DNA of 55,686 bases, taken from Oscillospiraceae bacterium. GTDB taxonomy: Bacteria > Bacillota > Clostridia > Oscillospirales > Ruminococcaceae. The stretch's first letter is position 1; every line of letters begins with the position of its first letter. A program made the position numbers and the translations under genes. Shown here one piece after another: positions 17,294 to 26,675 of the stretch. The notes below the pieces were generated by a model. The model searched no databases, was not told the DNA's origin, and saw only the letters and a list, made by a program, of their open reading frames with translations. The stretch lies in the NCBI GenBank assembly GCA_021199335.1, contig JAJQIG010000054.1:1-55686 (forward strand). Direction: 5' to 3'.

Positions 17294-19180
17294 TCACAGC
17301 ATAAACGCCGCCTGCGAAGCATCGCTCGGCATACGCAAGTCAGCCCTTGGCGAGAGCGTAACGCTACCGACCTTCGGTGAATCCGGCAGACATGAACGCT
17401 TAAACTGCTGTGAGAAGAATCTTCTCATAAATGTTGTCAGCCACTTCCTTATGGTTTCCCTGTCATACTGTCCCTCAAATGCGCTCTCCGCAAGGCGAAG
17501 AATTTTCTCGGGAGAAAAGGTGCATCTGACAAAATAGTAAAGGAAGAAATCATGAAGCTCATATGGGCCTACAATATCCTCGGTTCTCTGCGAAATTTCC
17601 CCATCTTCGGGGGGAAGAAGCTCTGGGGAAACGGGGGTATTGAGTATATCATCGAGAACTGCGGAAAGGCACTTATCCTCTGTAGTGTCCCTTTCATAAG
17701 CGGTAAGATGGCGAACAAGGGTTTTCGGGACAGAAGCGTTCACACCGTACATAGACATATGGTCGCCATTATATGTTGCCCACCCGAGCGCAAGCTCGGA
17801 AAGATCGCCCGTTCCGATTACAATTCCTCCCTTTTTGTTGGCAATATCCATAAGCACCTGTGTGCGCTCCCTCGCCTGACCGTTTTCATAGGTAACATCG
17901 TGGACGCCTTCGTCCTGACCTATGTCGGCGAAGTGCTGTTTCACCGATGCTGTAATGTTAACCTCGCAAAGAGCTGCGCCATATGCCTCCGCAAGCTTGC
18001 AAGCGTTGCTTTTCGTACGTTTTGTAGTCCCAAAGCATGGCATTGTTACGGCAATAATTCCCTTTCTGTCAAGCCCAAGCATATCAAATGCATGGACGGT
18101 TACAATAAGCGCAAGGGTACTGTCCAATCCGCCCGAAAGACCCAAAACCGCAGTCCTGCAGCCTATGTGCTTCAGACGTGTCAGAAGTCCGACCGCTTGC
18201 ATGGTAAGAATTTCCTCACATCGCGCGGCAAGGTCATTTTTATCGGCGGGCACGAACGGCATAGGTTCATACCGCCTTGTGAGCTTCAATTCCTTTATGC
18301 CCAGCTCAAACCTTACCCTCTTATAGCTTTTTTCCGAAAACTGCGGGAAGGTATTCATGCGTCTGCGTTCACTTTCGATACGCTGCAAATCTATTTCGGA
18401 GTAAGTTATTCCCGTTGTAAACTTTTTGCTTTCAGCAAGAAGCGTTCCGTTGTCGCAAATAAGGTTATGCCCCGAGAAAACCATGTCCTGAGTGGACTCT
18501 CCAAAGCCTGCGTCGGAATAAATGTAGCCGCAGATAAGCCTTGCTGACTGCGATTTCACAAGCTGTCTGCGGTAATCGCCCTTACCGATAACCTCATCGG
18601 AGGCGGAAAGGTTGCATATAACGGTTGCGCCCGCTGCGGCAAGGTCGCACGAGGGAGGATTTGATACCCAAACATCCTCACATATTTCAACCGCAACCGT
18701 AAGCTCGGGTATATTGCTTTCAAAAAGAATCTGCCCAAGCTCCGTTCCACCGAATCCATCGATATGCGCTTCAACGCCCCTTCCCGATGAAAAATGGCGA
18801 ACCTCATAAAATTCGCTGTAATTCGGGATATTTATTTTCGGGACAAGCCCCAAAACCCTTCCGTTTTTCATAACAGCGGCGCAATTATAAAGCTTTCCGC
18901 AATGGCGCACGGGCAGACCGACTATAACAAGCATATCATACCTTGCTGTTTCCTCCGCAATTCTCATAACAGCCCTTTCAGCGCTGTCAAGCAGGGATTT
19001 GTGGAGAAACAAATCTCCGCAGGTGTACCCCGTAAGACAAAGCTCGGGAAAAACAGCTATGGAAACGTCCTCATCGGCTGCTTTCTTCATCAATGCCATT
19101 ATCTGTTCTGCGTTGTAATTACAGTCGGCGGCTTTTATTTCGGGAGTAATTGCCGCTGCACGGATAAAACCGTCCTTCAT
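17294..19180 (-). CDS. nadE: Glutamine-dependent NAD+ synthetase
   Basis: A 628-aa two-domain enzyme amidating nicotinic acid adenine dinucleotide, the last step of NAD synthesis. N-terminal nitrilase/glutaminase domain (about 1-270) with catalytic Glu in VFPELCLTGYT, Lys in LVPKINIPNY and Cys in EICEDVWV. C-terminal synthetase domain with the ATP-pyrophosphatase P-loop GLSGGLDSTLAL near 350 and TMPCFGTTKRTKSNA. Length fits the long glutamine-using form. It is monocistronic. Confidence 0.96.
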   Translation of the reverse strand: MKDGFIRAAAITPEIKAADCNYNAEQIMALMKKAADEDVSIAVFPELCLTGYTCGDLFLHKSLLDSAERAVMRIAEETARYDMLVIVGLPVRHCGKLYNCAAVMKNGRVLGLVPKINIPNYSEFYEVRHFSSGRGVEAHIDGFGGTELGQILFESNIPELTVAVEICEDVWVSNPPSCDLAAAGATVICNLSASDEVIGKGDYRRQLVKSQSARLICGYIYSDAGFGESTQDMVFSGHNLICDNGTLLAESKKFTTGITYSEIDLQRIESERRRMNTFPQFSEKSYKRVRFELGIKELKLTRRYEPMPFVPADKNDLAARCEEILTMQAVGLLTRLKHIGCRTAVLGLSGGLDSTLALIVTVHAFDMLGLDRKGIIAVTMPCFGTTKRTKSNACKLAEAYGAALCEVNITASVKQHFADIGQDEGVHDVTYENGQARERTQVLMDIANKKGGIVIGTGDLSELALGWATYNGDHMSMYGVNASVPKTLVRHLTAYERDTTEDKCLSAVLDDILNTPVSPELLPPEDGEISQRTEDIVGPYELHDFFLYYFVRCTFSPEKILRLAESAFEGQYDRETIRKWLTTFMRRFFSQQFKRSCLPDSPKVGSVTLSPRADLRMPSDASQAAFML

Positions 19181-19246
19181 TTATTTGCAGTCCCTTCGGT
19201 TATATTTTTTCATATTTTGCTCTTAATTCAAGAGATTTATACGGCA

Positions 19247-19918
19247 TCAATTTCCCCAACGCTTCGTACCCGACTTAAAATTTCGGCGAACCTTACGATA
19301 TCTAAATCGGTCGATAATTTTCCTTGTAAAATCTCCGCCGAAGAAAATGGCAATATTGATGAACGCCACTATAATGGAAACAGCAGAGCCCCACTGACTG
19401 TACACAACTGCCTGTATAAGCTCCCAAAGGAGGAGCGCAACATCGACATAGGCAAGATATTTCGCCTTAATCGGGATAAAAAAGAACAGCAGGAACTGCA
19501 TATTGGGAAAAATTATGGCAAATGCAAGGAAAAGCGACAAATTGAGGTAATAGCAGGTTGCGTATCCTGTTATTAATCCGCCGATAATCGTTCCGATTAC
19601 TCCCGTAAAATAAAAGACGTTGAAATTAAATCCGCCCCACGCCCTCTCAAGCTGCGTACCTATCATCCAATAAAAGTAGCAGCTTATAATCATAAATATA
19701 GGACTATAGTTATAAGGCTCAAAAATAAACGAAACAATACGCCATATCTGGCCGCTGAAGATTGCGCTTCGGTTAAAACTCAGATAATTTATTATCGGAA
19801 GATTTGGAAAGAGATATGAGAAAACAAACACAATTATGTTTCCGACTACGATGTACATTATAAGGTTGGGAATATAAATATTCCCGAATTTTCTTTGGAG
19901 CTTATCAAGTAATTTCAA
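19247..19918 (-). CDS. Rhomboid-like membrane protein, probably not a protease
   Basis: A 223-aa integral membrane protein with about six helices and a basic C-terminal tail (RYRKVRRNFKSGTKR). The GQIWRIVSFIFEP loop and MIGTQLERAWGGFNFNVFYFTGVIG match the rhomboid fold. The GxSG catalytic serine motif is absent (NLSLFLAFA stands there) and no helix-6 His is evident. This suggests a pseudoprotease or derlin-like role. The fold assignment is from pattern only. Confidence 0.7.
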   Translation of the reverse strand: MKLLDKLQRKFGNIYIPNLIMYIVVGNIIVFVFSYLFPNLPIINYLSFNRSAIFSGQIWRIVSFIFEPYNYSPIFMIISCYFYWMIGTQLERAWGGFNFNVFYFTGVIGTIIGGLITGYATCYYLNLSLFLAFAIIFPNMQFLLFFFIPIKAKYLAYVDVALLLWELIQAVVYSQWGSAVSIIVAFINIAIFFGGDFTRKIIDRFRYRKVRRNFKSGTKRWGN

Positions 19919-20016
19919 ATTATCAACCCTTTTAATATTGGCGGATAAAATTTCAATCCGCAGCGTTTTTCTTTTTGACTATTATATCACGGCTTTTATA
20001 AAAATGCAATAAGCTA

Positions 20017-20045
20017 TTGCAAAATAAAAAAAAATAGGGTATACT
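20017..20045 (+). promoter_or_regulatory. Candidate promoter of the DUF1858 gene
   Basis: TTGCAA (20017-20022), 17 nt, TATACT (20040-20045), 34 nt before the start codon. An AAGGAGG ribosome binding site lies between. Confidence 0.6.
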
Positions 20046-20078
20046 TGTATTATAGCTTTTCTAAGGAGGTTTAATACA

Positions 20079-20288
20079 ATGGCTATTGAAATTACTAAGG
20101 AATCAATTATCGGCGATATTCTCGATGCGGATATGGACACTGCGCCTTTTTTTCTTGAAATGGGTATGCACTGCCTTGGATGCCCCGCTTCAAGGGGAGA
20201 ATCCATTGAAGACGCCTGCGCCGTTCACGGCGTTGACCCCGATGATTTGGTGGCGCAGCTCAAGGACTTTTTCGCAAACAAAAAATAA
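20079..20288 (+). CDS. DUF1858 small protein
   Basis: A 69-aa soluble protein with the DUF1858 pattern: ITKESIIGDILD, then MGMHCLGCPASRGESIEDACAVHGVD, containing the C-x-x-C pair. The domain is related to the N-terminal part of ScdA/RIC iron-sulphur repair proteins and is often found alone in Clostridia. The biochemical role of the free form is not established. A hairpin lies between it and the next gene. Confidence 0.88.
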   Translation: MAIEITKESIIGDILDADMDTAPFFLEMGMHCLGCPASRGESIEDACAVHGVDPDDLVAQLKDFFANKK

Positions 20289-20303
20289 AACCTAAATCAA
20301 AGC

Positions 20304-20332
20304 AATTCCGTAGGCGAGAAGTCTACGGAATT
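20304..20332 (+). terminator. Hairpin between DUF1858 gene and trmK-nif3
   Basis: A perfect 10-bp stem (20304-20313 with 20323-20332) is followed by only TTGCG, so the U-tract is poor. The next ribosome binding site starts 11 nt later. It could be a weak terminator permitting readthrough. Confidence 0.45.
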
Positions 20333-20357
20333 TTGCGATAAAAGGAGGTTACAGTAT

Positions 20358-21812
20358 ATGTCGGGAAAAAGGCTCGCCCTTTGTGCGGAGCTTGTAAACG
20401 GCGAACGTGTCTGCGATATAGGGACGGACCATGGCTACCTTGTGGCGGAGCTTCTCTTATCGGGTAAATGCAAAACCGCAATTGCCGCAGATATAAATGA
20501 AAAGCCGCTCTCCTCCGCAAAGGCAACTCTTGAAAAGCACGGTCTTTTGGAAAAGGCGGATATTGTTCTTTCCGACGGATTGCAAAACGTTTCCCTTGAC
20601 GGCGTTACCGACATTGTTATTGCAGGAATGGGCGGGGAACTCATCTCCTCCATACTTTCAAAATGCAGCCGACTTTCAGGAATAAATCTTGTTCTGCAGC
20701 CGATGACGCGCGCGCCGTATCTCAGAAAATGGCTTGCGGAAAACGGATTTGGAATAAAAACTGAACGTGCCGTTTGCGAGGGTAAGCACACTTACTCGGT
20801 AATAAATGCCGAATATGACGGCATTAAACGTTCATCCGACATAATCTATGAGGAAACGGGCGCACTTGATCCAAGTGATGATGAGGCTCTCGCTTATATA
20901 AATTTTCATGCTGAAAAATTTCTTAATGCGGCATCGGCGCTTAAAGCATCGGGAAATTACTCGGCTGCTGCGGATAAAATTTCCGCAGCTTATAAAATTA
21001 CCGCTCATACGGGAGGAAATATTATGCTTAAGGTTTCGGATATTCTTGCGGAAATGGATAAAATTGCTCCGCTTAAAAATATACATCAAGGCGATAACTC
21101 GGGACTTCTTGTCGGAATCCCCGATGCGCCTGTAAAAAAAGCTCTTGCGGCGCTTGACATAACCTGCGATGTTGTTCGTGAAGCTGAAAAAAAGGGAGCG
21201 GATGTAATTATCTCTCATCACCCTGTGATATACAATCCACTCTACACCCTTGACGAAGGCAACCCCGCCTGCCTTGCGCTGAAAAAGGGCATTGCCTGCA
21301 TCTGCTTTCACTCGCCGCTCGATATGGCTGACGGAGGAATAAACGACATTATATATGATATGCTCAAGGAGCCGTTCGGACTTTCCAAATCGGACGGAGT
21401 AATCGAACCTATCCACAGTGACGGCAGAGGATACGGAATGGTCTGCAACGCCGCAAAAACATTTTCCCCCGAAAAGACGGCGGAAATGCTTAAAGAGATT
21501 TTCGGCTGCACGGTTGTGCGATACACAAAGGGTTATCGTCCGATAAAACGAATTGCATTTTGCTCGGGCGGCGCAGGCTCGGACCTACCCTTGGCAATGA
21601 AGCTCGGCGCAGATGCCTTTATTACGGGCGATGTTAAGCATGACCAGCTTATTACTGCGCAAAATTGCGGCATTTCCCTTTTCGACTGCGGACATTATCA
21701 TACCGAAGTCATTTCGATGGCTTACCTCAAGAATCGTTTTAACGAAGATTTCCCTGATTTTGATTTTGAAGTTGCCGAAAACTGCACAGACCCTGCCCAC
21801 TATGCATTCTAA
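20358..21812 (+). CDS. Fusion of tRNA (adenine-N1-22) methyltransferase TrmK and Nif3-like protein
   Basis: A 484-aa protein made of two units that are adjacent separate genes in Bacillus (yqfN, yqfO). Residues 1-220 are TrmK: the SAM site CDIGTDHGYL, IAADINEKPL, IVIAGMGGELI, and LQPMTRAPYLRKWL. Residues 223-484 are a Nif3 dinuclear-metal protein: HQGDNSGLLVG, the metal motif SHHPVIYNP, and the C-terminal DCGHYHTEV. The reading frame is open across the join. Met223 (21024) is preceded by a perfect-looking GGGAGG (21011-21016) with 7-nt spacing, so Nif3 could also be made separately. Confidence 0.9.
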   Translation: MSGKRLALCAELVNGERVCDIGTDHGYLVAELLLSGKCKTAIAADINEKPLSSAKATLEKHGLLEKADIVLSDGLQNVSLDGVTDIVIAGMGGELISSILSKCSRLSGINLVLQPMTRAPYLRKWLAENGFGIKTERAVCEGKHTYSVINAEYDGIKRSSDIIYEETGALDPSDDEALAYINFHAEKFLNAASALKASGNYSAAADKISAAYKITAHTGGNIMLKVSDILAEMDKIAPLKNIHQGDNSGLLVGIPDAPVKKALAALDITCDVVREAEKKGADVIISHHPVIYNPLYTLDEGNPACLALKKGIACICFHSPLDMADGGINDIIYDMLKEPFGLSKSDGVIEPIHSDGRGYGMVCNAAKTFSPEKTAEMLKEIFGCTVVRYTKGYRPIKRIAFCSGGAGSDLPLAMKLGADAFITGDVKHDQLITAQNCGISLFDCGHYHTEVISMAYLKNRFNEDFPDFDFEVAENCTDPAHYAF

Positions 21813-21828
21813 GGGGGGCGATGCGATT

Positions 21829-22674
21829 ATGAACGGAGCATATATCTGCCCGAAATGCGGAGAAATTCTTGAACAAAAAGGCAAAAGCCTTGTATGCAGC
21901 CAACGGCATACATATGACATTGCAGGGAGCGGCTATGTTAACCTTCTTCTCTCCCAACAAATGAATGCAAAGCTGCCCGGTGATAACAAGCTTATGGTTA
22001 ATGCAAGAAAAAATTTTCTCAGCAAGGGTTATTACAGCATACTTGCGGAAAAGCTCTGCGAAACGGTGAGGAAATACACTCCCGAAAACGGACTTATCCT
22101 CGATGCGGGCTGCGGAGAGGGATATTACACCGTTAATGCCGCCAAAAGCGTTCCCAATGCGTTTATAATGGGCACAGACATATCAAAAACGGCGGTTATG
22201 GCTGCATCAAAGCGGGCAAAAGCCGAGAATGCGGAAAACATTCTCTTTTCGGTAAGCAGCGTTTTCCATATGCCGATAAAAAGCGAGTCATGCGACATCG
22301 TAACAACCGTTTTCGCCCCCTATTGCGGGGAGGAATTTATCCGTGTGCTCAAAAGCGGCGGAATACTTATAATGGTTATCCCCTCCGAACGGCACCTGTG
22401 GGAGCTTAAAGAAGCCGTATACGACAAGCCCTATCTTAACGAAGTTAAGGACTATTCCCTTGACGGATTTGAAATTAGGGACAATATCAAGGTTTGCGGA
22501 AAGATACAGCTTGATTCAAAGGAGGATATACAAAGCCTTTTTTCCATGACTCCATATTATTACAAGACAAGCAGGGAGGGGCACAAACGCCTTGATGAGC
22601 TTGAAAGCCTTTCAACGCGCATTGAATTTGAGATTCTGATATACGAAAAAAAGAAGCCCGTCAGTCTATCGTGA
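21829..22674 (+). CDS. RlmA-like 23S rRNA (guanine-N1) methyltransferase
   Basis: A 281-aa SAM-dependent methyltransferase. The N-terminal zinc finger CPKCG...CSQRH (residues 6-27) precedes YDIAGSGYVNLLLSQ, typical of RlmA family proteins. Then comes the SAM motif ILDAGCGEGYYT near 98, followed by VTTVFAPYCGEEFIRVLKSGG. The ATG at 21829 has AAGGGGGG 10 nt before it. It starts 16 nt after the fusion gene, so the two are likely cotranscribed. Position (G745 or G748) cannot be told from sequence. Confidence 0.87.
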   Translation: MNGAYICPKCGEILEQKGKSLVCSQRHTYDIAGSGYVNLLLSQQMNAKLPGDNKLMVNARKNFLSKGYYSILAEKLCETVRKYTPENGLILDAGCGEGYYTVNAAKSVPNAFIMGTDISKTAVMAASKRAKAENAENILFSVSSVFHMPIKSESCDIVTTVFAPYCGEEFIRVLKSGGILIMVIPSERHLWELKEAVYDKPYLNEVKDYSLDGFEIRDNIKVCGKIQLDSKEDIQSLFSMTPYYYKTSREGHKRLDELESLSTRIEFEILIYEKKKPVSLS

Positions 22675-22690
22675 TTGACGAGCTTTTTTG
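22654..22690. terminator. Terminator at the end of the rlmA-like gene, convergent with the transporter operon
   Basis: The stem 22654-22663 with 22676-22685 (one mismatch) is followed by TTTTTT. It overlaps the last codons of the methyltransferase. The A-run on the other side would let it also stop the leftward transporter operon, whose stop is at 22700. Confidence 0.7.
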
Positions 22691-22699
22691 CATCATTTT

Positions 22700-23575
22700 T
22701 TATTCAACAATTCCGCCTTCAACAATAAGGTTTTCCTTATCAACGGTATCTCCGTAAACAGCGGCAAGAGTTGCATCATAATCCGCATGGAAGAACTGTT
22801 CATCCGCAAGCGCAGTGATTTCATCGTTTATCCATTGAAGCAGTGTTTCGTTGCCCTTTGTTACGGCGGGAGCAATTGTATCAAGATTTCCGAGGGATTC
22901 TATGCCAACCGTAAAGCCAGGATTCTGCATTGCCCATGCGAGAACCTCCGTATTATCGGTTGAGAACGCATCACCCCTGCCGTCCTGAAGCGCCGAGTAT
23001 GCTTCGTTATATTCATCATACTTAACAAGTTCTGTATCGGGATAATTTTCCGTGAAATACTGTTCTGCAGTTGTTCCCTTTACAACAATGAGCTTTTTGC
23101 CCGCAAGATCATCGACCGAAGCTATAACCGCATCCTCGGGGGAAACAACTCCGAGCGCAACCTTCATATACGGAAGCGCAAAGTCAACCTTTTCGGCTCT
23201 TTCTTCCGTCACGGTAAAGTTTGCGAGGATAATATCAACCTTGCCTGTGGTAAGATATTCTACTCTGTTTGCGGCTTCAACGGAGACAAGGTCAAGCTCA
23301 ACGCCGAGATCCTGTGCAATTCTCTGTGCAAAATATACGTCATATCCCTGATATTCGCCGTTATTATCAACATATCCGAAAGGATTTTTATCGGAAAAGA
23401 CGCCGATTTCAACTTTGCCCGACTCCTTAATCTCATCGACCGTGCGGTAAACGGCTGCGCTGCTCGAAGAATCTCCTCCGTCCGTTTCCGACGAATCGGA
23501 GCAAGCCGCAAATGATAACGCCATAGCTGCTGCGGAAATTACCGCAATAATTTTTTTAACGCTTAAAATCTTCAT
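22700..23575 (-). CDS. Cysteine-type amino acid ABC transporter, substrate-binding lipoprotein
   Basis: A 291-aa SBP_bac_3 protein with a lipoprotein signal (lipobox AAC, Cys near 25) and a Ser-rich linker. Seen: VEIGVFSDKNPFGYVDNNGEYQGYDVYFAQRIA, VDIILANFTVTEERAEKVDF, LIVVKGTTAEQYF, and the ending LIVEGG. From memory this resembles the cysteine-binding protein CjaA of Campylobacter more than glutamine binders. The Met/Cys-rich leader of the operon points the same way. Specificity is an inference. It is the last gene of a seven-gene operon. Confidence 0.88.
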   Translation of the reverse strand: MKILSVKKIIAVISAAAMALSFAACSDSSETDGGDSSSSAAVYRTVDEIKESGKVEIGVFSDKNPFGYVDNNGEYQGYDVYFAQRIAQDLGVELDLVSVEAANRVEYLTTGKVDIILANFTVTEERAEKVDFALPYMKVALGVVSPEDAVIASVDDLAGKKLIVVKGTTAEQYFTENYPDTELVKYDEYNEAYSALQDGRGDAFSTDNTEVLAWAMQNPGFTVGIESLGNLDTIAPAVTKGNETLLQWINDEITALADEQFFHADYDATLAAVYGDTVDKENLIVEGGIVE

Positions 23576-23595
23576 AAATAAAGTCCTCCTTATTG

Positions 23596-24339
23596 TTAAT
23601 CCGAATAGGTAAATGTTTTAAGGAAGCGTTTTGCACGCTCCGTTTTGGGGTTATGGAAAAATTCATGAGGTTCTCCCTCCTCGACAATGCTTCCGCCGTC
23701 AATAAAGATTATCCTGTCGGCGGCGGCTTCGGCAAAAGCCATTTCGTGGGTAACGATCATCATGGTTGTTCCGCTTTTCGCAAGGTCAAGAACAACATTA
23801 AGCACCTCATGAACCATTTCGGGGTCAAGCGCCGCCGTTATTTCGTCAAGAAGTATAATATCGGGGTGAATAATAAGGCTTCGGACGATTGCCACACGCT
23901 GTTTCTGACCGCCCGAAAGCTCCGCAGGAAACGAATTTGCCCTTTCTTTAAGCCCGACTCTTTCAAGAAGCGCAAGGGCTTCATCGTGAACCTCGGCTTT
24001 ACTGCGTTTCTGTACCTTCAATGGGGCAAGGGAGATATTGTCGATAACCGTCATATGCGTAAAAAGGTCGTAGTTTTGGAATACCATTCCGATTTTCTGG
24101 CGAATTTTCGTAAGACCGCTCTTACCAAATTCAACAGGCTCGCCATGGAGCGAAACCGTTCCGCCCTGAATCGGCTCAAGCCCGTTAAGACATCGAAGAA
24201 GCGTACTTTTTCCGCAGCCCGACGGCCCTATAAGCACGACAACCTCGCCCTTATTAACGCTTAATGACAAATCGTCGAGGATAACGTTATCCCCAAACTG
24301 CTTATGCAAATGACTTACTTCAATAATATTTTCAGACAT
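23596..24339 (-). CDS. Amino acid ABC transporter, ATP-binding protein
   Basis: A 247-aa ATPase of the polar-amino-acid uptake (GlnQ/TcyN) type. Walker A GPSGCGKST near 39, signature LSGGQKQRVAIVRSL near 140, Walker B IILLDEITAALD near 160, and the H-loop THEMAFA. It sits between the two permease genes and the binding-protein gene, so the set is a complete importer. It is separated from its permease by 12 nt. Confidence 0.94.
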   Translation of the reverse strand: MSENIIEVSHLHKQFGDNVILDDLSLSVNKGEVVVLIGPSGCGKSTLLRCLNGLEPIQGGTVSLHGEPVEFGKSGLTKIRQKIGMVFQNYDLFTHMTVIDNISLAPLKVQKRSKAEVHDEALALLERVGLKERANSFPAELSGGQKQRVAIVRSLIIHPDIILLDEITAALDPEMVHEVLNVVLDLAKSGTTMMIVTHEMAFAEAAADRIIFIDGGSIVEEGEPHEFFHNPKTERAKRFLKTFTYSD

Positions 24340-24351
24340 TTCTTTTTCTCC

Positions 24352-25026
24352 TTAGCTTCGTTTGATTTTCCTTGCAAGCTGCCTTGAAAGCATTGAAAGC
24401 GGAAAGCATATAACAAAATACATAAGAAAAATTGTTCCGTAAACCCATAACGCCGCATTTGGGGCATCATAACGGTTCGCATCAATGATTTGCTTGCCGA
24501 CCTTAAGAACCTCTGTAACGCCGATAAGTGAAACAAAGGCGGTTGTCTGTATCATTCGCATTGAAAGATTTATAAGATTCGGGATAAGGCTCCTAACCGC
24601 CTGCGGAAGAATAACATAAAGATACACCGAAAATTTATTAAGTCCAAGCGCCTCCGCAGACTCATACTGATGCTTTGGAACAGAGCTGAATGCGCTCCTG
24701 ACAAGGTCGCCCATTTCAGCCGTTCCCCATATGGTGAACACTATAATCGAAGCCGTTTCTCCGTCAAGGCTTATTCCTGTGAGCTTTACTATCCCGAAAA
24801 AAGCTATAAACAGCAGCACAAGCTGCGGCATGATTCTCACAAATTCAAGGTAGACCCTGCAGACTGCCCTCACGGCACGGTTTTTCATCCTCATCGCCGT
24901 CCCGAGAAAAATCCCCAAGATTATCGAGAACACTATGGAGATAAGCGCAATGCGTACTGTAACCCAAAGGCCTCCCAAGAGCCTTAAAAAATTGTTTCCC
25001 TGAAAAAGAACCTCATATCCCTGCAC
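24352..25026 (-). CDS. Amino acid ABC transporter permease 2
   Basis: A 224-aa integral membrane protein of the HisM/GlnP permease family with about five helices and the EAA loop ESAEALGLNKFSVYLYVILPQAVRSLIP. A GTG start at 25026 is chosen because AAAGGAGG lies 7 nt before it; this gives a 14-nt overlap with the upstream permease gene. A longer version would begin inside that gene without a ribosome binding site. Confidence 0.92.
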   Translation of the reverse strand: MQGYEVLFQGNNFLRLLGGLWVTVRIALISIVFSIILGIFLGTAMRMKNRAVRAVCRVYLEFVRIMPQLVLLFIAFFGIVKLTGISLDGETASIIVFTIWGTAEMGDLVRSAFSSVPKHQYESAEALGLNKFSVYLYVILPQAVRSLIPNLINLSMRMIQTTAFVSLIGVTEVLKVGKQIIDANRYDAPNAALWVYGTIFLMYFVICFPLSMLSRQLARKIKRS

Positions 25027-25666
25027 GGCGCATCCTCCTTTCAATAAGAGAAAACACAACCGATATGGGAAGAATAATTACAAGATACGCAGCCACAAGC
25101 ATTGTGAGCGCCTCTGTTGTGTTGTAGTACATCCCGATAAGGTCTTTCGCCACATACATAAGATCCGCAAGGGAAACTGCGCTGAACACGCTCGTTTCCT
25201 TAAGGAGAAAAATAACATTTGCGCCGACCGCAGGCACGGAAACCGCCGCCGCCTGCGGAAACACAACATATCCCATCACCTGCGCTCCGGTAAGGCCAAG
25301 GCTTTCGGCTGATTCAATCTGCTCCCTTTTAACTGCCCTCAACCCGCTCAAAAAGGATTCCGACATATATCCTCCGCCGAGAAACGCAAGGCCGATTATT
25401 CCGCAAGCCTCCGACGACAGCACTATCCCCGCTTTCGGCAAGCCGAAGTAAAGAAAGAAAAGCTGGACAATAAGCGGCGTATTCCTTGAAAGCTCCGTAT
25501 AAACGGCAGCTATTTGCCGCAGCAGTGGGATTTTATAATACCTTGCTAACGCACACAGCAATCCTATACCTGCTGCGAGGACAATCCCAACTGCACCTAT
25601 TGTCAGCGTCAGAGCCGCCGCCTTAACATAAAGCGGAGAGTACCTTGCGATGAATGACCAGTCCAT
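25013..25666 (-). CDS. Amino acid ABC transporter permease 1
   Basis: A 217-aa permease of the same family: about five helices, TELSRNTPLIVQLFFLYFGLP, and the EAA loop ESAESLGLTGAQVMGYVVFPQAA. The ATG at 25666 has GGAGG 5 nt before it; an in-frame TTG lies four codons upstream. The two permease genes overlap and probably form a heterodimer. It starts 44 nt after the metQ stop with no terminator, linking this importer to MetNIQ. Confidence 0.92.
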   Translation of the reverse strand: MDWSFIARYSPLYVKAAALTLTIGAVGIVLAAGIGLLCALARYYKIPLLRQIAAVYTELSRNTPLIVQLFFLYFGLPKAGIVLSSEACGIIGLAFLGGGYMSESFLSGLRAVKREQIESAESLGLTGAQVMGYVVFPQAAAVSVPAVGANVIFLLKETSVFSAVSLADLMYVAKDLIGMYYNTTEALTMLVAAYLVIILPISVVFSLIERRMRRAGI

Positions 25667-25710
25667 ATAATCCTCCAAAACAGAGTAACAGCCGCCTTTA
25701 CGGTATTGTC

Positions 25711-26625
25711 TCAGAAGAGTGCCACTACCGCTCCCTTATATGTATCGTCAATAAAGCTCCTTACCTCATCGGTTTCAAGCGCATTGATAAGAGCCTGAAT
25801 TTTGGCGCTGTTCTCATCGCCGTTTCTTACGGCAATAATATTGGCATAGGTCTGAGCCGCATCGCCCGAAGCATCCTCCACAGCGATGGCATCATTGATA
25901 TCAAGACCTGCGGCAAGGGCGTAGTTTCCGTTAATTACCGCAAGGGAACCTTCATCGCTGTTAGCAAATTGGGCGGCAACAGTATCAGCCTGCACCGTAG
26001 TAATATTATACCCATGATTGTCAACAATGTCAAGTGTTGTTACGCCGTCATTGGCGTTTGCGCCCTCGGGAAGCTCAATCAGTCCCTCCTGTTGAAGGAG
26101 AAGAAGCGCCCTTGTTTCGTTGCTGTCATCGGCGGGAATAACTATTGAAGCACCCTCGGCAGCATCGGCAACGCTTGAAACGCCGTTTCCGTAAAGCCCA
26201 AACGGTTCATAATGGATAAGAGCCGCCGAGACAAGGTCCGTTCCGTTCGCTTCATTAAAGCTGTTGAGATACGGTCTGTGCTGGAAGTAGTTCGCATCAA
26301 GCTCGCCATCGGCAAGGGCAGTATTCGGGAGAACATAATCATCATATATTGTTATCTGCAAATCGTATCCCTGCTCCGCAAGCTTATCCTTAACAAATTC
26401 AAGCACCTCGCCGTGGGGGGTTGAGGTTGCGCCAACCTTTATTACATTGTCTTCGTATGCGGATTCCGAATCATCGGTGTTCTCAGCTGTTTTCTCAACG
26501 CTTTCCGCAGACGCCTGAGCCTCTGTGTTTTCGGTTCCATCTGCAGCGCCGTTGCCCTCTCCGCAGCCCGCAAGAGAAGCTGCCGCAATCAAAAGTACAG
26601 TAAAAAAAGATATTGTTTTTTTCAT
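25711..26625 (-). CDS. metQ: Methionine ABC transporter substrate-binding lipoprotein MetQ
   Basis: A 304-aa NlpA/MetQ family lipoprotein with lipobox LAGC and Cys21, then a Glu/Ala/Ser-rich linker to about 60. Family motifs: IKVGATSTPHGEVLEFVKDKLAEQG, LADGELDANYFQHRPYLNSFN and LIHYEPFGLYG. It binds methionine outside the membrane for MetNI. A 177-nt gap with a hairpin separates it from metI, the largest gap in the operon. Confidence 0.94.
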   Translation of the reverse strand: MKKTISFFTVLLIAAASLAGCGEGNGAADGTENTEAQASAESVEKTAENTDDSESAYEDNVIKVGATSTPHGEVLEFVKDKLAEQGYDLQITIYDDYVLPNTALADGELDANYFQHRPYLNSFNEANGTDLVSAALIHYEPFGLYGNGVSSVADAAEGASIVIPADDSNETRALLLLQQEGLIELPEGANANDGVTTLDIVDNHGYNITTVQADTVAAQFANSDEGSLAVINGNYALAAGLDINDAIAVEDASGDAAQTYANIIAVRNGDENSAKIQALINALETDEVRSFIDDTYKGAVVALF

Positions 26626-26675
26626 TTTAAATTACTCCTTACATTATATGTTTTAAATTTCTTTAAGTTCGTATA

